Shown: positions 41,793 to 49,553 of the stretch, piece after piece | Numbering within the stretch: the first letter of the stretch is position 1 | How the letters are laid out: each line of letters opens with the position of its first letter | Assembly (NCBI RefSeq): GCF_003663845.1 | Contig: NZ_RCCA01000001.1 | Span: 2,232,001-2,296,000 of the forward strand | Source of the DNA: Chryseobacterium sp. 7 | Lineage (GTDB): Bacteria; Bacteroidota; Bacteroidia; Flavobacteriales; Weeksellaceae | Length of the DNA: 64,000 nt | Reading direction: 5' to 3' | Notes under the pieces: model-generated | What the model was told of the DNA's origin: nothing | The model's input: only the letters and a program-made list of their open reading frames with translations | The model's database searches: none | Made by a program: the position numbers and the translations under genes

Positions 41793-42722
41793 ATGTTTTC
41801 CATTACCGTAAAAAATATAATCAAAACCTACAACGGCGTAAAAGCAGTTGATGATGTTTCTTTTGATGTAAGGAAAGGAGAGCTTTTTGGCCTCATCGGG
41901 CCTGATGGAGCCGGAAAAACATCCCTGTTCCGGATTCTGACCACCCTTTTACTGGCAGACAGCGGAACGGCAGAAGTGGAAGACCATGACGTAGTAAAAG
42001 AATATCAGACCATCAGAAATAAAGTAGGTTACATGCCCGGAAAATTCTCATTGTATCAGGATCTTACCGTTGATGAAAACCTGAAATTCTTTGCAGCCAT
42101 TTTTGAAACCAGTATCGAAGAAAATTATGACCTGATTAAAGACATTTATGAACAGATCAAACCATTCAGCAAACGGCGGGCAGGAAAGCTTTCAGGCGGA
42201 ATGAAACAAAAATTAGCACTTTGTTGCGCTCTGATTCATAAACCGGAAGTATTATTCCTGGATGAACCTACCACCGGAGTGGATGTTGTTTCCAGAAAAG
42301 AATTCTGGGATATGCTGGCTAAGCTGAAAGAGCAGAATATTACCATTTTGGTCTCAACTCCTTATATGGACGAGGCAAGGCTTTGTGACCGAATTGCGCT
42401 AATGCAGAATGGAAAAATAATGTCTGTAGATCAACCCGAGAATATTGTCAACAGTTTTCCTAAATTACTTTTTGCGGTAAAAAGTAAAAATATCTATCCG
42501 CTTCTGCAAGCTCTTCGTACAGACAAAGATGTTGAAAGCTGCTATGCATTTGGAGAATATCTGCACCTTACATTAAAAGAAGACGGCAAACGGCAAACTG
42601 TAATAGAGATAGCAGAAAAATACCATCCCGAAGATCTGGAAGTTATAGAAATAACGCCCACTATTGAAGATAGTTTTATCCGGCTGATGCATGAACAAAA
42701 AGAAGTAAATCATGGAAAATAA
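41793..42722 (+). CDS. ABC exporter ATP-binding protein (first)
   Basis: 309-aa ATPase of an ABC-2 type drug exporter. Walker A is G36-P-D-G-A-G-K-T, the signature is L-S-G-G-M-K-Q, and Walker B is V-L-F-L-D-E-P-T-T-G-V-D. A C-terminal extension of about 80 residues is present. It corresponds to the first half of two-NBD proteins such as YbhF, encoded here as a separate gene. Its end overlaps the next ATPase gene by 11 bases. Confidence 0.9.
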   Translation: MFSITVKNIIKTYNGVKAVDDVSFDVRKGELFGLIGPDGAGKTSLFRILTTLLLADSGTAEVEDHDVVKEYQTIRNKVGYMPGKFSLYQDLTVDENLKFFAAIFETSIEENYDLIKDIYEQIKPFSKRRAGKLSGGMKQKLALCCALIHKPEVLFLDEPTTGVDVVSRKEFWDMLAKLKEQNITILVSTPYMDEARLCDRIALMQNGKIMSVDQPENIVNSFPKLLFAVKSKNIYPLLQALRTDKDVESCYAFGEYLHLTLKEDGKRQTVIEIAEKYHPEDLEVIEITPTIEDSFIRLMHEQKEVNHGK

Positions 42723-43455
42723 GGCAATTATATGCAGAGATCTCACCAAACAATTTGGAGACTTTAAAGCCGTGGATGCCATCTCTTTTGATGTAGATCA
42801 GGGAGAAATATTTGGTTTTCTTGGCGCTAACGGGGCTGGAAAAACGACCGCCATGCGAATCCTTTGCGGACTATCTTATCCTACTTCAGGAACAGCATCA
42901 GTGGCAGGATTTAATGTTTATAAACAACAGGAACAGATCAAAAAAAACATTGGCTACATGAGCCAAAAATTCTCTCTCTATGATAATCTTACTATTCTGG
43001 AAAATATTGAGTTTTATGGCGGTGTATACGGTGTTTCCCGCAAGGATATAAAAACAAGAAGCACTGAACTTGTTTCTACACTGGGCTTAGAAAGCGAAGC
43101 TAAAAAGCTGGTAGGAGCGCTGCCGTTAGGATGGAAACAAAAACTGGCATTCTCTGTGGCTGTCTTTCACAGACCTAAAATTGTATTTCTTGATGAGCCA
43201 ACAGGAGGTGTGGATCCTATTACCAGGCGACAGTTCTGGGATATGATTTACCAGGCTGCTGCAGATGGGATTACCGTGTTTGTAACCACTCACTATATGG
43301 ATGAAGCAGAATACTGCAACCGGATCTCCGTCATGGTAGATGGAAGGGTAGAAGCCATGGATACTCCTTCTAATCTTAAAAAGAAGTTCAATACCCATTC
43401 AATGGATGATGTATTTTATGAACTGGCAAGAGGAGCCAAAAGATCAGGAGATTAA
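42712..43455 (+). CDS. ABC exporter ATP-binding protein (second)
   Basis: 247-aa ATPase. Walker A G-A-N-G-A-G-K-T-T and Walker B I-V-F-L-D-E-P-T-G-G-V-D are intact. The signature is replaced by L-P-L-G-W-K-Q, the form usually seen in the second ATPase half of YbhF-type exporters. This predicts an asymmetric pair with the upstream ATPase. Overlapping start and stop imply translational coupling. Confidence 0.9.
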   Translation: MENKAIICRDLTKQFGDFKAVDAISFDVDQGEIFGFLGANGAGKTTAMRILCGLSYPTSGTASVAGFNVYKQQEQIKKNIGYMSQKFSLYDNLTILENIEFYGGVYGVSRKDIKTRSTELVSTLGLESEAKKLVGALPLGWKQKLAFSVAVFHRPKIVFLDEPTGGVDPITRRQFWDMIYQAAADGITVFVTTHYMDEAEYCNRISVMVDGRVEAMDTPSNLKKKFNTHSMDDVFYELARGAKRSGD

Positions 43456-43468
43456 AAACAGTAAAAAA

Positions 43469-44575
43469 ATGAAACAGTTATTCGTATTCATCAGAAAAGA
43501 ATTCTATCATGTATTCAGAGACCGGAGAACTCTGCTGATCCTTTTCGGTATGCCCATTGTCCAGATTATCCTTTTTGGGTATGCTCTGAGCAGTGAGGTC
43601 AAAAATATCGGGATTACTGTTTTGGATAATTCCCATGATGTTCAGTCTGAGCAAATCATTTCAAAAATAAGATCAAGCACTTATTTCCGGATGCAGGAAC
43701 CTTCTTTAAACTATCCGGATATTGAAAAAAAATTCAGGGAAGGAAACATAAAATGTGCGGTGATATTTCCTGTAAATTTCGGAGCAGATATTTATACCAT
43801 GAACGGAGCACAAATTAGGATTATTGCTGATGCTTCAGACCCAAATACAGCCACTATTCTTACTAATTATCTCAATGTGATGATTGCAGACTACCAGCAG
43901 CAGCTCAATCCCAATATAAAACCTTCCTATCAGATCATTCCCGAAATGAGACAACTTTATAATGAAGAGCAGAATGGATCTCTCAACTTCATTCCGGGCG
44001 TTATTGCATTAATCTTTATGATTGTAAGTACTGCCTTAACATCTGTGGCTGTAGTCCGTGAAAAAGAACTTGGAACGATGGAAATACTATTGGTGTCTCC
44101 TTTTAAGCCCGTTATGGTATTGGTAGCAAAAGCGATTCCTTATCTGGTTCTTTCTCTTGTCAACTTTATCATTATTCTCCTTCTTTCTGTTTATTTATTA
44201 GATGTTGAGATCCGTGGAAGCCTTATTTTGCTGTTTGCGGAAAGCATATTGTTCATTATCACCTGTCTTTCATTGGGCTTATTGATATCCAATGTTACCA
44301 ATTCCCAGCAAACCGCTATGCTGATTTCCATGATGGGAATGATGCTTCCTACCTTATTATTAACTGGTTTTATGTTTCCGGTAGAAAATATGCCCGTTGT
44401 TTTTCAGGTAATATCCAGAATTCTTCCTTCCAGATATTATTATGATATTGTAAAAGCAGTTATGCTGAAAGGCCTTGGTTTCAGATACGTATGGAAAGAG
44501 ACGCTTATTTTACTGATCATGTCGGTGGGATTGCTGGCACTTGCCCTGAAGAAATTTAAAATCCGCCTGTCATGA
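43469..44575 (+). CDS. ABC-2 type permease (first)
   Basis: 368-aa inner-membrane permease with the ABC2_membrane_3 layout: one N-terminal helix (L-L-I-L-F-G-M-P-I-V-Q-I-I-L-F), a periplasmic domain of about 150 residues, then five helices near the C-terminus. The R-D-R-R-T-L and R-E-K-E-L-G-T-M-E motifs are characteristic. Start at 43469 is chosen over 43406, which would run inside the upstream ATPase gene. It overlaps the next permease by 4 bases (ATGA). Confidence 0.88.
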   Translation: MKQLFVFIRKEFYHVFRDRRTLLILFGMPIVQIILFGYALSSEVKNIGITVLDNSHDVQSEQIISKIRSSTYFRMQEPSLNYPDIEKKFREGNIKCAVIFPVNFGADIYTMNGAQIRIIADASDPNTATILTNYLNVMIADYQQQLNPNIKPSYQIIPEMRQLYNEEQNGSLNFIPGVIALIFMIVSTALTSVAVVREKELGTMEILLVSPFKPVMVLVAKAIPYLVLSLVNFIIILLLSVYLLDVEIRGSLILLFAESILFIITCLSLGLLISNVTNSQQTAMLISMMGMMLPTLLLTGFMFPVENMPVVFQVISRILPSRYYYDIVKAVMLKGLGFRYVWKETLILLIMSVGLLALALKKFKIRLS

Positions 44576-45696
44576 GAATAATGATATTCATATTGAGGAA
44601 GGAATTTCGTCAGATATTCAGGGATAAAACAATCCTTGCCATGATGTTTGTAATGCCTGTTGTACAGTTGATCATTATGCCTCTGGCAGCCAATTTTGAA
44701 GTAAAAAATGTTAATGTGGCCTATGTAGATCATGACCATAGCAGCTATTCTCAGAAATTACTTCATAAAATTACCTCTTCCGGTTATTTTAAGCTGGCAG
44801 GAAATCCTAATTCTTATAAAAATGGATTAAAAATGATTGAAGAAGGAAATGCCGATCTTGTTTTGGAAATTCCTCCCGGATTTGAACGGAATCTTGTTCG
44901 CGAGGGAAGCCAGAAGGTAAATCTTTCTGTAGATGCAATCAATGGAACAAAATCAGCATTGGGAGGAAGTTATCTCCGCTCTGTCATTAATGATTTTAAC
45001 AGCAGTTTAGATGTTAATATTAAATTATCTGCCAGAAAACCGGATATTACTCCTGCAAAAATGATTATTAAAGAAACCAATTGGTACAATCCGAGAGCAG
45101 AATATAAATATTACATGGTTCCGGGTATATTGGTACTTCTCCTCACCTTAATCGGAGGCTTTATCACAGCCTTAAACATTGTAAAAGAGAAAGAAATAGG
45201 AACGATTGAACAAATCAACGTAACACCAATTAAAAAATGGCAGTTCATCTTAGGCAAGCTGATTCCTTTCTGGATTGTAGGAATGACTGTTTTTACCATT
45301 GGGCTCATCGTGATGTATGTGATTTATGGCATTTTTCCTGAAGGAAGCCTTCTCACCCTGTATATTTTTGCAGCCGTTTATCTTATTGCCTTACTTGGAT
45401 TAGGATTACTGATATCTACATTTGCCGATACACAGCTGCAGGCCATGTTTATTGCCTACTTTTTTATGATGGTATTTATGCTGATGAGCGGTTTTTTCAC
45501 CAATACGGAGAGTATGCCGGACTGGGCAAGAAAAATGTCAAACCTTACGCCAGTAACCCATTTTATCAAAGTAGTTAGGTTAATTGTACTTAAAGGAAGC
45601 AGCTTTTATGAAGTACAAACCGAATTCTTTTATCTGATAGGCTTTGCTGTTCTTCTCAACGGTCTTGCCATCTATAATTACAAAAAGACCAATTAA
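44572..45696 (+). CDS. ABC-2 type permease (second)
   Basis: 374-aa permease with the same layout as its upstream partner: R-K-E-F-R-Q-I-F-R-D-K-T, a large periplasmic domain, V-K-E-K-E-I-G-T-I-E-Q-I and five C-terminal helices. It resembles YbhR/YhhJ. It completes a TolC-HlyD-ATPase-ATPase-permease-permease system that should export drugs or other hydrophobic cations. Confidence 0.88.
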   Translation: MRIMIFILRKEFRQIFRDKTILAMMFVMPVVQLIIMPLAANFEVKNVNVAYVDHDHSSYSQKLLHKITSSGYFKLAGNPNSYKNGLKMIEEGNADLVLEIPPGFERNLVREGSQKVNLSVDAINGTKSALGGSYLRSVINDFNSSLDVNIKLSARKPDITPAKMIIKETNWYNPRAEYKYYMVPGILVLLLTLIGGFITALNIVKEKEIGTIEQINVTPIKKWQFILGKLIPFWIVGMTVFTIGLIVMYVIYGIFPEGSLLTLYIFAAVYLIALLGLGLLISTFADTQLQAMFIAYFFMMVFMLMSGFFTNTESMPDWARKMSNLTPVTHFIKVVRLIVLKGSSFYEVQTEFFYLIGFAVLLNGLAIYNYKKTN

Positions 45697-45697
45697 A

Positions 45698-45731
45698 TGT
45701 AATGGGTGAAATTTAAATTTCACCCATTACA
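45698..45731. terminator. 34-bp perfect palindrome between convergent genes, probable terminator
   Basis: TGTAATGGGTGAAATTT and its exact inverse meet at the centre with no loop, directly after the permease stop. The 3' flank is A-rich on both strands rather than T-rich, so if it terminates, it does so without a U tract. Confidence 0.5.
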
Positions 45732-45772
45732 AAAATATCTTCTATAGCAGAATGGTATTTCCTGCTCAAATA

Positions 45773-46561
45773 TTAAGACTGCTTACGGCGGCGTCCTGAA
45801 ACCTTTTTATCAAGATCTCTGATATCCTGTCTCAGCTCACGGAACATTTCTTTAAAATTGTAGCTTTCATAATCACCTGGCTCAAAATCTTCCGGGAAAA
45901 TCCCTGAAGCATACTGCCAGATTTCTACCACTTCCTCAAAAGGAATATCGTAAGGCTCGTAAAAAGAATTGTCTGCACTTACACAAATAGCATTTTCTTT
46001 CTTTTCTTTAAAACGCTTATAGGTAATTCCATCATTCAGGGTTACAAAAACATAAGTTTTCCCCTGTTTCAGTTCACTAATTCCTTCTACATATTTTCCT
46101 ACAATATAAGAACCGTTTCTGAATGGCGGCATAGAGTCCCCATCTGCCGGAAATGCTCTGTACTTCCCATTCGTAAGAAAAGGCAGGGCAATACGCTGAA
46201 GGCTCTCAATATAATCAATATCACTATAACCTTCCAGATATCCCATGGAAGCTTTCTGTGGAATAATTTCTATGGTATCATTTCCCTGAGTATCCACCGC
46301 AACCGGAAGAACAATTCTGTTATCCGGAAGCTTCAGCATCTCGTCCACAGGGTGTTTCTCAAGATCTACAGACAACATAAGATCGATACTTACATGAAAA
46401 TACTTGGAGATTTTTACTAGCAGTTCTATAGGAGGTTCGGATATTCCGTTTTCGTATTTTGAATAACGAACTCTGGAAATCGTCAGCTCATCTGCTACAT
46501 TCTGCTGGGAGAGCTTTCTTCTGGCTCTTAAAAAGCGTATATTATTTGAAAAAATTGACAT
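45773..46561 (-). CDS. HTH/S24 LexA-like repressor
   Basis: 262-aa regulator with an N-terminal XRE helix-turn-helix (S-Q-Q-N-V-A-D-E-L-T-I-S-R-V-R-Y-S-K-Y-E-N-G) and a C-terminal S24 peptidase domain. The Ser-Lys dyad is S143 (D-G-D-S-M-P-P) and K182 (G-I-T-Y-K-R). A-S-M-G-Y at 104-108 may be the self-cleavage site. Such proteins control SOS or stress responses, and some are prophage-like repressors. No prophage genes flank it. Start 46561 (M-S-I-F-S-N-N) is preferred to a longer frame to 46612. It is convergent with the efflux operon and divergent from the bacteriocin-like peptide gene. Confidence 0.85.
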   Translation of the reverse strand: MSIFSNNIRFLRARRKLSQQNVADELTISRVRYSKYENGISEPPIELLVKISKYFHVSIDLMLSVDLEKHPVDEMLKLPDNRIVLPVAVDTQGNDTIEIIPQKASMGYLEGYSDIDYIESLQRIALPFLTNGKYRAFPADGDSMPPFRNGSYIVGKYVEGISELKQGKTYVFVTLNDGITYKRFKEKKENAICVSADNSFYEPYDIPFEEVVEIWQYASGIFPEDFEPGDYESYNFKEMFRELRQDIRDLDKKVSGRRRKQS

Positions 46562-46612
46562 TGATAAAAGTATGTCAGCAAAAATACAAAATTTGATTCC
46601 GTTATCAACCAC

Positions 46613-47011
46613 TGAAGCAGGTTTTACTGTAAGATATAAGGAAATTTGACTCGCTTATTTTCCATTTTTACCAAAACAGGAAAATTTCCAGGCATTTTTA
46701 CCGGCAATTTAATCAGTCTGACTACTGGTTTTTGATTCAAAACAAGGGATACCACACACGTTAAACAATAATCATTAATAAACATATTTTTATGCATAAA
46801 TAATAACTCTAAATTTCACAAATTGAGTTATTATTTTTAACATTTAGTAAATCAATCACATATAAGTGAAAATCATATTTTTATTAAAAACCATTTATAT
46901 TAATAAAATATTAAATAATAAAAACATATAATTAATTTATTGAAAATAATTTGTAATTGTAATATTATTATTCATATATTCGTGATGTAATAATCATATA
47001 AAATTATAGTT
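46613..47011. other. AT-rich divergent spacer with a promoter for the bacteriocin-like peptide
   Basis: About 400 bases that become extremely AT-rich from 46780. TTG (46951-46953) and TATATTCG (46975-46982), 21 bases apart, are a one-mismatch Bacteroidota promoter 29 bases before the peptide gene. No other gene seen. Confidence 0.45.
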
Positions 47012-47296
47012 ATGAAAAACTTAAAAAAATTAGACAGAAACGAATTAAAAACTATTTCAGGTAACGGATTACTAGATCCAATCGGCGGACTTCTAGGTGG
47101 ACTAGGAGGAGTTGTAGGAGGAGTAGTAGGCGGTGTAGGAACTGTCGTTGGCGGTGTTGTCAGCGGTGTAGGTTCTACAGTAGGTGGTGTAGTAGGTGGT
47201 GTAGGCACTATCGTTACTAACGCTTTATGCCAAACACAATGTGTTGTTAATGGTGTAATCCACATCAAATTACTTGAGTGCGGTTCTACTTGCTAA
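47012..47296 (+). CDS. Bacteriocin-like peptide with Gly/Val 11-residue repeats
   Basis: 94-aa peptide. The N-terminus M-K-N-L-K-K-L-D-R-N-E-L-K-T-I-S-G-N is the leader type common to secreted peptides and RiPPs of Chryseobacterium. Residues 34-66 are three tandem 11-residue units of the form V-V-G-G-V-V-G-G-V-G-T, a glycine-zipper pattern expected to form membrane helices. The C-terminus has four Cys in two C-x3-C pairs (C73, C77, C90, C94), which could form disulfides or be modified. A strong terminator follows. Export through a peptidase-containing ABC transporter is likely, but none is encoded nearby. Confidence 0.7.
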   Translation: MKNLKKLDRNELKTISGNGLLDPIGGLLGGLGGVVGGVVGGVGTVVGGVVSGVGSTVGGVVGGVGTIVTNALCQTQCVVNGVIHIKLLECGSTC

Positions 47297-47323
47297 TAAG
47301 TAAGCATTGACCTTAAAAATTAT

Positions 47324-47351
47324 GAGGCTGCCTGGATGGGCAGCCTCTTTC
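47324..47351 (+). terminator. Terminator after the bacteriocin-like gene
   Basis: GAGGCTGCC (47324-47332) and GGCAGCCTC (47339-47347) form a perfect 9-bp stem with a 6-nt loop, followed by TTTC. Confidence 0.8.
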
Positions 47352-47387
47352 TATGTTATCAGAAGATTTGAAACTAAATTATCTGTA

Positions 47388-47771
47388 TTACTTTATTTTA
47401 ATCATCTCACATTCCATTACTTCATCAGAAAAATTAGAGCGAAGTCTTAGTAAAACTTTTTCATTTACTACATTTAAAATTTCTGCCATCAGGGTATCAT
47501 AGGGAGTACTTCCTTCAAGGGATTTGCCCTTTATTACTTTTCTTTTTTTTAATTGATACTCACAGTCATTAATCCAGGTGATATCATATCTTGCCTTATA
47601 ACCCATTTTTTCATTGGTTTCAATCTGAAATTTACTATTCCGTTCAATGATGGTGATCCCATATTCGCCATTATCTATCTGAAATTTTCCAATATGAGCA
47701 GATTTACATTTAAAATTTTGAGCATTTATTATTAAAGAAATGAATAAAAATGGAAAAAATAATTTGTTCAT
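47388..47771 (-). CDS. Exported protein of unknown function
   Basis: 127-aa protein with a signal peptide (K-L-F-F-P-F-L-F-I-S-L-I-I-N-A-Q). The mature part is small and beta-rich (Y-G-I-T-I-I-E-R-N-S-K-F-Q-I-E-T). It contains the pattern D-I-T-W-I-N-D-C-E-Y-Q-L seen in a widespread family of small Bacteroidota secreted proteins, sometimes mislabelled as topoisomerase. Start 47771 is chosen; the longer frame to 47879 adds an improbable N-terminus. Function unknown. Confidence 0.65.
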   Translation of the reverse strand: MNKLFFPFLFISLIINAQNFKCKSAHIGKFQIDNGEYGITIIERNSKFQIETNEKMGYKARYDITWINDCEYQLKKRKVIKGKSLEGSTPYDTLMAEILNVVNEKVLLRLRSNFSDEVMECEMIKIK

Positions 47772-48019
47772 GATAATTTTTTTTTGGCTTTTAGTTTCTG
47801 CTAATTTAAAATTTAATCTAAAAAAACGAAGGATTTTTACATGATAAAATTCATATCCTAACTCACTACAATAGAACACCTTTTAGTGTCTAATAGGCAC
47901 ATTTATTTCCACAAAAAAATATTCACCTAACATTGAATTGGGTTGCAAATACCTTTGTACAAAGCATTTAACATAATAAAAAAATCAACTTCGGATAGAT
48001 TTTGTATTATTTTTTTATC

Positions 48020-48027
48020 TACTTTTG
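48020..48027 (+). promoter_or_regulatory. -7 promoter box of the grasp-with-spasm cluster
   Basis: TACTTTTG matches TAnnTTTG, 25 bases before the precursor ATG. Another candidate, TACCTTTG, lies at 47950-47957. Confidence 0.5.
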
Positions 48028-48052
48028 GAACTCAAACTTTAACAATTTAACC

Positions 48053-48238
48053 ATGAAAAAAGAAAATCAAAATTCTAAGAAATCCTTAGAATCCTTAAAA
48101 GGTAAAAAATTAGGTGATTTAAAAACTGTTTATGCAGGATTACAAAATCACACTCTTCAAGATGCTGAAATGGGCAACTGTATTACCCTTATCTATAACG
48201 GTGGTACTGCTGATGATTCATCTTGGGATCGTAAGTAA
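48053..48238 (+). CDS. Grasp-with-spasm RiPP precursor peptide
   Basis: 61-aa peptide. The leader is Lys-rich and helical (K-S-L-E-S-L-K-G-K-K-L-G-D-L-K-T-V-Y-A-G). The C-terminal part, from about residue 41, reads G-N-C-I-T-L-I-Y-N-G-G-T-A-D-D-S-S-W-D-R-K. It offers Thr and Ser hydroxyls and Asp carboxylates for ester crosslinks of the kind that ATP-grasp ligases install in graspetides. The frame is open to 48002, but Met 48053 follows the promoter box. It is separated from the maturase genes by a terminator-like hairpin, as is common for highly expressed precursors. Confidence 0.8.
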   Translation: MKKENQNSKKSLESLKGKKLGDLKTVYAGLQNHTLQDAEMGNCITLIYNGGTADDSSWDRK

Positions 48239-48254
48239 TAGCAAGTTAAAAATG

Positions 48255-48287
48255 GTCACCTCAATTCTATTGGGGTGGCTTTTTTTT
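48255..48287 (+). terminator. Attenuating terminator between precursor and maturase genes
   Basis: GTCACCTCAAT and ATTGGGGTGGC form an 11-bp stem (two wobbles) with a 3-nt loop, followed by eight T. Partial read-through would give much more precursor than enzyme mRNA. Confidence 0.7.
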
Positions 48288-48390
48288 GTCTTTTTTTTTG
48301 TAATTCCACAAAGGGAAGGTGTTTTTCGGGCGGGTAAATCTCAACCCTTATCACTTGCTTCCCCAATAGTTTTTTTCAAATTATTACAGT

Positions 48391-49356
48391 ATGATTTTAA
48401 TTTTATCTACACCCAAAGATGATGATACCAATTGGGTAATGGAGCACTTGTCAATTCTTGGCGAAAAGTATATAAGAATTAACGATTTGGATTTATTTAC
48501 CGGAAAAACGAAAATGTATGTTGAATTACAGCCACAGCCTAAACTGATTGTAGAAAACCAATTTTTCGGAAAAGTGGATATGGCGGAAATCAAATGTGTC
48601 TGGTTTAGAAAATTTGGTTTCTTTAACAGGTATAAAGAGAATATAAAAACCGAAAAAAATATAGAGCTGTTAAATTATCTGGAATCTGAATACATTTCAA
48701 CATTAAATATCTTCTTTGAATTCTTAAAAGATAAAAAATGGCTTAACCATTACCAGAAGCTAGAGTCCATGACCAAAATAGGGACTTTAATGGCTGCCCA
48801 TGAAACAGGCATTAAAATTCCTAAAACGTATATCTCTAACAACTCCGACAATCTAAACTATGACCAACCTTATATCACCAAATCCATCAACGAAGGCTCT
48901 GTGATAGGTATTGAAGATAAAGCATTCTTTTTTTTCACCACTCAATTGAGCGAGAAGAAAATCAAAAGCTATAAAAATTTCTTTCCGAGTTTATTTCAGG
49001 AGATGATCAACAAAGAATATGAGCTCAGGATTTTCCATCTGAACGGAAAGAATTACAGCATGGCTATATTTTCCCAAAATGATGCTCAAACCAAAACAGA
49101 TTACAGACAGGTGAATTATGAAAGTCCCAACAGATATGTGTCTTATAGTCTCCCGGAATCTGTGGATAAAAAAATAACGGCTTTAATGCAGAAAATAGGG
49201 TTAAATACAGGCTCTGTAGATATGATAAAAGCCGATGACGGTGAGTATTATTTCCTGGAAGTAAATCCTTCCGGCCAGTTCAGAATGACCTCACTGCCTT
49301 GTAATTATAATCTTCATTATGAAGTTGCCCATTGTTTAAAAACCATGAACACATGA
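48391..49356 (+). CDS. gwsG: Grasp-with-spasm system ATP-grasp peptide maturase
   Basis: 321-aa ATP-grasp ligase of the graspetide (MvdC/MvdD-like) group. The Y-I-T-K-S-I-N-E-G-S segment (about 162-171) contains the ATP-binding lysine. The C-terminal Y-F-L-E-V-N-P-S-G-Q-F holds the Mg-binding Glu and Asn. The N-terminal domain with K-C-V-W-F-R-K is the family's peptide-binding part. It should form ester or amide bonds between side chains of the precursor. Its stop overlaps the next small ORF's ATG (ATGA). The symbol follows the naming used for this system; the assignment is by motif and context. Confidence 0.85.
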   Translation: MILILSTPKDDDTNWVMEHLSILGEKYIRINDLDLFTGKTKMYVELQPQPKLIVENQFFGKVDMAEIKCVWFRKFGFFNRYKENIKTEKNIELLNYLESEYISTLNIFFEFLKDKKWLNHYQKLESMTKIGTLMAAHETGIKIPKTYISNNSDNLNYDQPYITKSINEGSVIGIEDKAFFFFTTQLSEKKIKSYKNFFPSLFQEMINKEYELRIFHLNGKNYSMAIFSQNDAQTKTDYRQVNYESPNRYVSYSLPESVDKKITALMQKIGLNTGSVDMIKADDGEYYFLEVNPSGQFRMTSLPCNYNLHYEVAHCLKTMNT

Positions 49357-49553
49357 AAAAAAGTTTAATACAAGAACTAAAGCATAAAAAGGAATTATTT
49401 CCGGTTGTTTTTTCCAATGTTTATCCTTTTCCGGATACCAAAAAAGCAAGAAGAAATAACCTGAGCAGAACAATCTCAACATCTATTCACCAATCTGAAA
49501 TCTACTGTTTAAGAATATACAAAGATGGGATCAATTTATATACAGAACAATAA
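49353..49553 (+). CDS. Small unknown ORF between ATP-grasp and SPASM genes
   Basis: 66-aa protein translationally coupled to the ATP-grasp gene (ATGA overlap) and overlapping the SPASM gene start by 29 bases. Sequence: K-K-S-L-I-Q-E-L-K-H-K-K-E-L-F-P-V-V-F ... S-T-S-I-H-Q-S-E-I-Y-C-L-R-I-Y. No domain recognised. Its tight packing argues that it is a real gene of the RiPP operon; it could be an accessory or a second substrate. Confidence 0.6.
   Translation: MKKSLIQELKHKKELFPVVFSNVYPFPDTKKARRNNLSRTISTSIHQSEIYCLRIYKDGINLYTEQ

Noticed and set aside
42712..43455. Degenerate ABC signature (LPLGWKQ) as a loss of function
   Set aside because: This form is usual for the second ATPase of YbhF-type exporters and the Walker motifs are intact.
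46613..47296. Prophage region around the S24 repressor and repeat peptide
   Set aside because: No integrase, structural phage genes or attachment repeats are present on either side.
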